NCBI RefSeq assembly: GCF_026625605.1
Contig: NZ_CP113054.1
Span: forward strand, 1,426,001 to 1,490,000
Reading direction: 5' to 3'
Source: Luteolibacter sp. SL250
Lineage (GTDB): Bacteria > Verrucomicrobiota > Verrucomicrobiia > Verrucomicrobiales > Akkermansiaceae
DNA length: 64,000 bases
Part shown: positions 58,826-64,000 of the stretch, in pieces
How positions within the stretch are numbered: the stretch's first letter is position 1
Layout of the letters: each line of letters begins with the position of its first letter
Made by a program: the position numbers and the translations under genes
Notes under the pieces: model-generated
Told to the model about the DNA's origin: nothing
The model's database searches: none
What the model saw: only the letters and a program-made list of their open reading frames with translations

Positions 58826-60829
58826 ATGATCGCGATCACGGAAGGACAACCGCTGCCCGGACTGGGGGAGGCGGTGCGGCATGCATTTTCGCCGAAGGGG
58901 ATCCTGGCGAAGTCCCGGGATTTCGAATACCGGCCGCAGCAGCAGGAACTGGCGGTGGCCGTGGCGGAGGCGCTGGTGAGGGCGTCTCCGCTGGTGGCGG
59001 AGGCGGGGACCGGGGTGGGGAAATCCCTCGCCTATCTGGTGCCCGCCGCGCGTTTCGCCCTGGAGACCGGGCGGAAGGGGATCATCTCCACCCACACGAT
59101 CAACCTGCAGGAACAGCTCGTCCGGAAGGACATCCCCATCGTCCGCAAGGTGCTGGGGGAGGAACTGCCCGCGGTGTTGCTGAAGGGACGGCAGAACTAT
59201 CTCTGCCCGTTGCGGCTGAAGCGCGCGCGCGAACAGGCGGGGGATCTTTTCACCACCACGGAGAGCGAGGAACTGGAGGCCATCCGCCGCTGGGCGGAGG
59301 GCACGCGAGACGGCACGCTGAGCGACCTGGAGTTCCAGCCGTCGATGAAGGTCTGGCTGCAGGTGTGCAGCGAGGCGCACCTCTGCACGGCGCGCTACTG
59401 CGGGCCGCGCGGGGATTGCTTCTTCCAGGAGGCGCGGAAGGCGGCGGCGGACGCAAAGCTGGTGGTGGTGAACCACACGCTCTTTTTCGCCCTGATGAAC
59501 ACGGATGAGATGTGCGGCGACGAAGAGTCCGCGAAGGCTCCGGGCTTCCTGTTTCCGAATGATTTCGCGGTGCTGGACGAGGCCCACACCATCGAGCAGG
59601 TGGCGGCGGTGCAGCTCGGGCTGCGGCTTTCCCAGGCCGGACTGAAGTTCGATCTCCAGCGGCTCTATCATCCGCGGACGCGGAAAGGCCTGCTGAAGTC
59701 CTTCCGGAAAGCGTCCGCCATGATGGCGGTCGAGGAGACCCTGGTGGCGGCGGACCGTTTTTTCCACCGGTTGGGGGATGCCGCGGCTTTCGCCAGCCAT
59801 GCGAAGGAACACCGTGTGCGCCAGCCGGAGATGGTACCCAACACGCTGGCGGAGCCCCTGCGCAACCTCTGGCTGGAGCTGGACACCATCGCCGCGGATG
59901 TCGAGTCGGAGGCGACGAAATCGGAGCTGCAGGACGCCGCACGGAAGCTGCGTGAGGCGCATGGCGCGGTCGGTGTGTTCCTCGACCAATCTTCCGAAGA
60001 CAGCGTCTATTGGGTGGAGAAAGGCGGCCGGGAGGAGACGCACTACAGCCTGCATGCCGCCCCGGTGAACGTGGCCGACCGGCTGCGCCCGTTGCTTTTC
60101 TCCGGACCGAAAAGCCTGGTGCTGACGAGCGCCACACTCGGCGTGGGGGATCCTGCCCTGGGATACTTCCGCGGGCGGGTGGGGGCGGAAAGCTGCCGCG
60201 CGCTGAGCATCGGCAGTCCGTTCGACTACCAGCGACAGATGAAGGTCAGGATCTACAAGTCCGTGCCGGAACCGAACGCGCCTCGCTACGATGAACTGCT
60301 GGCGGAGGGCATCCGCCAGGCGGTGAGCGAGAGCGAGGGCCGCGCCTTCGTCCTGTTCACCAGCTACCGCATGATGCGGGACGCGGCGCAGCGTTTGGAG
60401 GGATTTTTCAAACGGAAGGGCTGGCGTCTGATCATGCAAGGCGACGGTCTGCCCCGCCATCGCATGATCGAGGAGTTCCGGAATGACCTGCACAGTGTCC
60501 TTTTCGGCACCGACAGTTTCTGGACGGGGGTGGATGTTCCTGGTGAGGCGCTGTCCAACGTGGTGGTCACACGGCTGCCCTTCGCGGTGCCGGACCACCC
60601 CCTCACGGCCTCCCGCCTGGAGGCCATCGAGGCGGCGGGGGGGAACCCCTTCATGGACTACTCCGTGCCGGAGGCCATCCTCAAGATGAGGCAGGGTGTC
60701 GGCCGTCTCATCCGCACCGCCAGGGACAGTGGATTGGTATGTATCCTCGACAACCGGATTCTCACAAAGAGATATGGAAATCTCTTTCTCAAGGCGCTGC
60801 CGGACGCGCCGGTCGAGATCATCGGATGA
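58826..60829 (+). CDS. dinG: DinG-type superfamily 2 DNA helicase (XPD-like)
   Basis: 667 residues from ATG 58826. Walker A EAGTGVGKS, motif Ia STHTINLQEQ, DEAH in VLDEAHTIEQ, and late motifs TDSFWTGVDVPGEALS and MRQGVGRLIR. The iron-sulphur cysteines are C187, C192 and C198 (LCTARYCGPRGDC) with the first one near 130 (NYLCPL), as in DinG. DinG unwinds 5'-tailed DNA, R-loops and G-quadruplexes in repair and replication. Its N-terminus SRDFEYRPQQQELAVAVAEA is typical. Convergent with aroD (35 bp between stops). Confidence 0.88.
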   Translation: MIAITEGQPLPGLGEAVRHAFSPKGILAKSRDFEYRPQQQELAVAVAEALVRASPLVAEAGTGVGKSLAYLVPAARFALETGRKGIISTHTINLQEQLVRKDIPIVRKVLGEELPAVLLKGRQNYLCPLRLKRAREQAGDLFTTTESEELEAIRRWAEGTRDGTLSDLEFQPSMKVWLQVCSEAHLCTARYCGPRGDCFFQEARKAAADAKLVVVNHTLFFALMNTDEMCGDEESAKAPGFLFPNDFAVLDEAHTIEQVAAVQLGLRLSQAGLKFDLQRLYHPRTRKGLLKSFRKASAMMAVEETLVAADRFFHRLGDAAAFASHAKEHRVRQPEMVPNTLAEPLRNLWLELDTIAADVESEATKSELQDAARKLREAHGAVGVFLDQSSEDSVYWVEKGGREETHYSLHAAPVNVADRLRPLLFSGPKSLVLTSATLGVGDPALGYFRGRVGAESCRALSIGSPFDYQRQMKVRIYKSVPEPNAPRYDELLAEGIRQAVSESEGRAFVLFTSYRMMRDAAQRLEGFFKRKGWRLIMQGDGLPRHRMIEEFRNDLHSVLFGTDSFWTGVDVPGEALSNVVVTRLPFAVPDHPLTASRLEAIEAAGGNPFMDYSVPEAILKMRQGVGRLIRTARDSGLVCILDNRILTKRYGNLFLKALPDAPVEIIG

Positions 60830-60863
60830 GGGCGGGAGGGGAGGGGCTCCGCCGTGGGGCGGA

Positions 60864-61568
60864 TCAAACCGCCGCGAGTTTTGACACCGCTTGCTTCAGG
60901 AAAGCCGCGCTCCATTGGCCGGGGGCGGTCGGTGTTTCACCGATGAAGCCGTAGTTCAGCACGCTGCCGTACTGCGCGCATAGTAGACGCGAGACGGGGG
61001 CCAGCGGGCCCATGCCCATGGTGGCCACCGGCAGGCCGTGGTCCGCTGCCTGGAAATCCGCCAGACGCGCGACGTCCGCCGTGGAATTCATCCGCGCGGC
61101 GGCTTTGAAGACGGCGGCGCCGGCGTCCCTCGCCAGTGCGGCGGCGGTCTCCAGTGCGGCGGTGGACGGCAGTTTCCCGAAGTCATGGTAAGATGCGACC
61201 CACGGCAGTCCCAGGTGCGCCATCTCCTCGACGACGGCGGACATCTCGCTGATGCTGGCGACCTCGATGTCGATCAGCGCGGCATCCACGATGGCAAGCC
61301 GGATGAGTTTTTCGCGGTTTGCATGACTCAACTCGATCGGGCTTCCCTCCTCTTTCCGCCGGGCCGTGAAAAGCAATGGCATATCCAGAAGATGCGACCA
61401 TATCCCGCGCTCCGGAGTGGTGCCTTCCGCCACCAGCAGATCAAGCCGGATCTCCAGGAGGTCCGCGGCCGCCGCAGCGGACTCCGCGGACGTGGCCGGG
61501 ATCGTTCCGGCACGGCCGAAGCTGCCAACGATGTTCGGTCGGTTGAGGATGGGTTGCGGGCGCGGCAT
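60864..61568 (-). CDS. aroD: Type I 3-dehydroquinate dehydratase
   Basis: 234 residues, normal. It dehydrates 3-dehydroquinate in the shikimate pathway by a Schiff base. Seen: DLLEIRLDLL, the histidine in VASYHDFGK (H about 128), the Schiff-base lysine in AAVFKAAARMN (about 155) and MGMGPLAPVSRLL near the C-terminus. It is alone; no other aro gene is adjacent. Confidence 0.85.
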   Translation of the reverse strand: MPRPQPILNRPNIVGSFGRAGTIPATSAESAAAAADLLEIRLDLLVAEGTTPERGIWSHLLDMPLLFTARRKEEGSPIELSHANREKLIRLAIVDAALIDIEVASISEMSAVVEEMAHLGLPWVASYHDFGKLPSTAALETAAALARDAGAAVFKAAARMNSTADVARLADFQAADHGLPVATMGMGPLAPVSRLLCAQYGSVLNYGFIGETPTAPGQWSAAFLKQAVSKLAAV

Positions 61569-61722
61569 GCCCCATGGAGAACCACCCGGGGCGTCCCGTC
61601 AATCGCTTGCGGCGGAAGGGGACTTCATTTGTAATTACACGAAATAATTTTCATTCTGATCCGAGCTTTTCTCTGGTCAACCCGGACACCCAGCACCTAG
61701 TTATCTTGGAAACCCGATTCTC

Positions 61723-62352
61723 ATGATTCCTTTCTTTCAAAAAATCGCCGTATCAGCCGTCGCAGTCACCGCATCCCTGGCTTTTTCCGCTTCTGCGGTT
61801 GCCCAGGCAGTGAAAGTCACCGCAGAAAAACCCAGCTTCGATGATCTTCCTTCCCCGACCGATTTCGGTGGCGCGAAGAGCAAGGCCTTCAAGCCGAAGG
61901 ACTGGCTGGAAGTGGAGACGAAACTCAAGTTCCAGATGGCCCCCGCGCCGAAGTCCCAGACGCTGGAGCGCATGACGGTGAAGTGGTACATCGCCGTGAA
62001 AAACCCGGAGAAGAGCGGCACCTTCCTGCTGCTCACCAAGGACATCGAGTATGTGAACATCGCCCTTGAGGAAGATGTCTTCTCCTCCGTCTACCTCGCC
62101 CCGGCTTCACTCAAGCGCCTCACGGGCAGCGACAGGGCCGGAAAGGGCTCGGTCGAATACGTCGGCTTCGAAGTTCTGGTCAACGGTGAGAAACTCGCCG
62201 CCGACACCAACAAGGGCCAGGTTGGCTGGTGGAACGCCGCCTCTGACAAGATCTCCCGCACGGACACCGTGCCCCTCCTGAGCAAGAAGGAAACCCCCTT
62301 CAGCGTGATGTGGTGGGACCGCTACGCGGAAGAGGCACCGGTCCGCCGCTGA
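61723..62352 (+). CDS. Exported protein resembling Akkermansia Amuc_1102
   Basis: 209 residues with a signal peptide (KIAVSAVAVTASLAFSASAV). Beta-rich mature part (PKDWLEVETKLKFQMAPAPK; LERMTVKWYIAVKNPEKSGT; YVGFEVLVNGEKLAADTNKG). In Akkermansia, Amuc_1102 is encoded just before Amuc_1101 (PilM-like), Amuc_1100, 1099 and 1098 (secretin), a locus tied to type IV pilus-like function. Here too a PilM-like gene follows after 76 bp. The assignment rests on gene order, length and fold type. Confidence 0.65.
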   Translation: MIPFFQKIAVSAVAVTASLAFSASAVAQAVKVTAEKPSFDDLPSPTDFGGAKSKAFKPKDWLEVETKLKFQMAPAPKSQTLERMTVKWYIAVKNPEKSGTFLLLTKDIEYVNIALEEDVFSSVYLAPASLKRLTGSDRAGKGSVEYVGFEVLVNGEKLAADTNKGQVGWWNAASDKISRTDTVPLLSKKETPFSVMWWDRYAEEAPVRR

Positions 62353-62428
62353 TCCTCCCTGCCTTCGGCGTGCCGGAATATTCCGGTACGCCTCTCCTTG
62401 TTTTTCCGATTTCCACAAAAAACGCATC

Positions 62429-64000
62429 ATGGCTGATACCCCAGCAACCGTCGCCCTCAACATTGGTTCCCAACGAATCGGCATGGCCGTATTCGAAGCC
62501 GCGAAAGGCGGAGGGCTCGTCCTCAAGGCCTACGAATCCGAAACCATCGTCGCGGATCCCGCGATGGAGGCCGCCCGCGTCTCCCAGACCCGCATCGCCG
62601 TCGCCAGCCTCGCCCAGAAGCTGAAGGTCGGAAAGTCCAGGGTCCGCTATGCGATCTCCGGACAATCCGTCTTCACCCGCTTCGTCAAGCTGCCTCCGCT
62701 CCAGGAGGACAACATCGAGCAACTGGTCACCTTTGAAGCCCAGCAGCACGTTCCTTTCCCCATCAACGAGGTGGTGTGGGACTACGAGCTGATCGAGAAC
62801 CCGGGCGAGAAAGAGGTCGTGATCGTCGCCATCAAGGGCGACGCGCTGGACGAGATCAACACCGCTGTCACGGATTCCGGCCTCAGCACCGTCGAGGTGG
62901 ATGTCGCGCCGATGGCGCTCTACAATGCCTTCCGCGCCGCCTACGGCGAGCCTGCGGAGACCGTCCTGCTCATCGACATCGGCGCGCGGACCAGCAACCT
63001 GCTTTACATCGAGGGCAAGCGCTTCTTCACCCGCAGCATCGCCATCGGCGGCGCGGCGGTGACCGCCGCCGTGTCCAAGGAATACGGCGTCTCCTTCATG
63101 GAGGCGGAAGGCACGAAGGTGCAGCACGGCATGGTGGCGCTGGGAGGCGGCCACACGGAACAACTGGAGGAAAGTGTCGCCGCGCTGGCTGGAGTGGTCC
63201 GCAACGCGCTGACCCGTCTGCCTGCGGAAATCGCCCGCACGACCAACTACTACCGCAGCCAGCAGGGTGGCAGCGCGCCGACGCGCGTGATCCTGGCCGG
63301 TGGCGGTGCGAACCTGCCCTACACGCTGGAATTCTTCCAGGAGAAGCTCAACCTGCCGGTGGAGTTCTTCAATCCGCTCGGCATCGTCACCGCGGGCAAG
63401 GGCATGGATCCAGCCGTGCTCCAGCGCGAGGGGCACCTGCTCGGTGAACTCATCGGCCTCGGCCTGCGCGGTCTGGGCAAATCCAAGATCAACATCGACC
63501 TGGTCCCGGCCGTGGTCGAGCAGGCGCGCGCGGCGGACCGCCGCAAGCCATTCCTCATCGGTGCCGCGGCCCTGGTGCTGCTGGGTGCCGGTGGATGGGC
63601 CGGCCTGCAATACATGGCCTGGCAGAAGGCGGAGAAGGAAAAACTCCAGCCGCTGACGGAGACCAACGAGCAGCTCAACCCCATCGCCGACAACATCCGC
63701 GGCCTCCTCCGCGAAGAGGAAGGCATCCGCAAGGTGGCCTCCGGCTACACCGAGGCGGAAGACGACCATGCCTACTGGTATGACCTTCTTTCCGAAGTGC
63801 GCGGGTCCTTCGCCAGCGACGCCGTCTGGATCACCGATCTGGAGCCGCTCAATGGCTACAACCCCCTGGCGGACACCAAAGTGGACCCGAAAGCCGGCCA
63901 GCCGAAATCCATGGTCAAGGCTGACTTCTTCAGCTCCGCCTACGGCCAGACGAATCTCCTGGTCCTCACCGCGGATGCTCCGGCGAAAGGCCAGGCCGCG
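62429..64000 (+). CDS. pilM: PilM-like actin-fold protein with fused membrane segment (3' part missing)
   Basis: At least 524 residues from ATG 62429, open to the right edge. The N-terminal actin-like ATPase domain has NIGSQRIGMAVFEA (phosphate 1), VLLIDIGARTSNLLYIEGK (phosphate 2) and VILAGGGANLPYTLEFFQ (adenosine motif). SGQSVFTRFVKLPPLQEDNI is the PilM/FtsA signature. A membrane helix follows (FLIGAAALVLLGAGGWAGLQ, about 370-390), then a coiled coil and a beta-rich domain resembling PilN/PilO. The fusion of a cytoplasmic PilM part with a membrane and periplasmic part is typical of the Akkermansia-type locus. It would organise the inner-membrane platform of a pilus or secretion machine. Confidence 0.78.
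   Translation, partial: MADTPATVALNIGSQRIGMAVFEAAKGGGLVLKAYESETIVADPAMEAARVSQTRIAVASLAQKLKVGKSRVRYAISGQSVFTRFVKLPPLQEDNIEQLVTFEAQQHVPFPINEVVWDYELIENPGEKEVVIVAIKGDALDEINTAVTDSGLSTVEVDVAPMALYNAFRAAYGEPAETVLLIDIGARTSNLLYIEGKRFFTRSIAIGGAAVTAAVSKEYGVSFMEAEGTKVQHGMVALGGGHTEQLEESVAALAGVVRNALTRLPAEIARTTNYYRSQQGGSAPTRVILAGGGANLPYTLEFFQEKLNLPVEFFNPLGIVTAGKGMDPAVLQREGHLLGELIGLGLRGLGKSKINIDLVPAVVEQARAADRRKPFLIGAAALVLLGAGGWAGLQYMAWQKAEKEKLQPLTETNEQLNPIADNIRGLLREEEGIRKVASGYTEAEDDHAYWYDLLSEVRGSFASDAVWITDLEPLNGYNPLADTKVDPKAGQPKSMVKADFFSSAYGQTNLLVLTADAPAKGQAA

Noticed and set aside
57902..60598. 898-residue open frame on the minus strand
   Set aside because: Only the last 259 codons (from ATG 58681) are a real gene. 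The rest is antisense to the DinG helicase, which has all its motifs; it is open because of the high GC content.

Overview
The window is high-GC bacterial chromosome, most likely from a Verrucomicrobiota member of the Luteolibacter/Haloferula/Akkermansia kind. I infer this from the gene content: a PEP-CTERM protein, a giant secreted delta-60-repeat protein, two secreted DUF6807 (PmoA-like) proteins, a Gfo/Idh/MocA oxidoreductase with a Tat-type leader, a gene pair resembling the Akkermansia Amuc_1102/PilM pilus locus, and abundant intergenic hairpin repeats. No rRNA, tRNA or CRISPR array was seen.

Positions 1 to about 15.3 kb are one arm of a Mu-like transposable prophage that continues beyond the left edge. 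A leftward late arm (positions 4183 to 1) encodes a lipoprotein, an excisionase-like HTH protein, a holin candidate, a zinc amidase endolysin, and small proteins in the same order as Mu gp25-gp26-gp27. It starts just downstream of a CI/LexA-type repressor (4180-4779). Back to back with it, a rightward early arm (4835-15261) encodes a Ner-like HTH protein, several tiny ORFs, MuA-like transposase, MuB-like ATPase, a Lar-like zinc ribbon, Gam, a DnaJ-type mini zinc finger, a replisome-organiser-like protein, an Rmf/CrpP-like protein and a GemA-like protein. A two-gene lower-GC cassette on the opposite strand interrupts the early arm at 13.56-14.39 kb. The prophage right end should lie between 15262 and 15570, in front of a host N-formylglutamate amidohydrolase-like gene.

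From 15.5 to 64 kb the DNA is host chromosome. In order: a lipoprotein and coiled-coil/TPR pair; trpD; a DPE2-like CBM20-GH77 4-alpha-glucanotransferase with a GNAT gene; a RepA/DnaB-like ATPase; sucC and sucD separated by a VOC gene and a nucleotidyltransferase gene; the 1833-residue delta-60 protein; a carbohydrate block (DUF6807, GT4/5 glycosyltransferase, GH57 amylase, second DUF6807); a conserved 471-residue protein of unknown function; secreted proteins, a Smr protein and a Wza-like export protein; a same-strand chaperone cluster dnaK-fic-groES-groEL; recJ; the oxidoreductase; a glycine-rich RRM protein; a small-gene cluster; a DinG-type helicase; aroD; and finally the Amuc_1102-like gene and a pilM-like gene cut by the right edge.

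The intergenic DNA contains several families of short repeats. Members keep a core or loop, while the flanking stems change in a compensated way between copies. They sit mostly a few bases after stop codons and occur in both prophage and host DNA. These repeats, the fic gene inside the chaperone cluster, and the back-to-back prophage layout are the three observations I would follow first.
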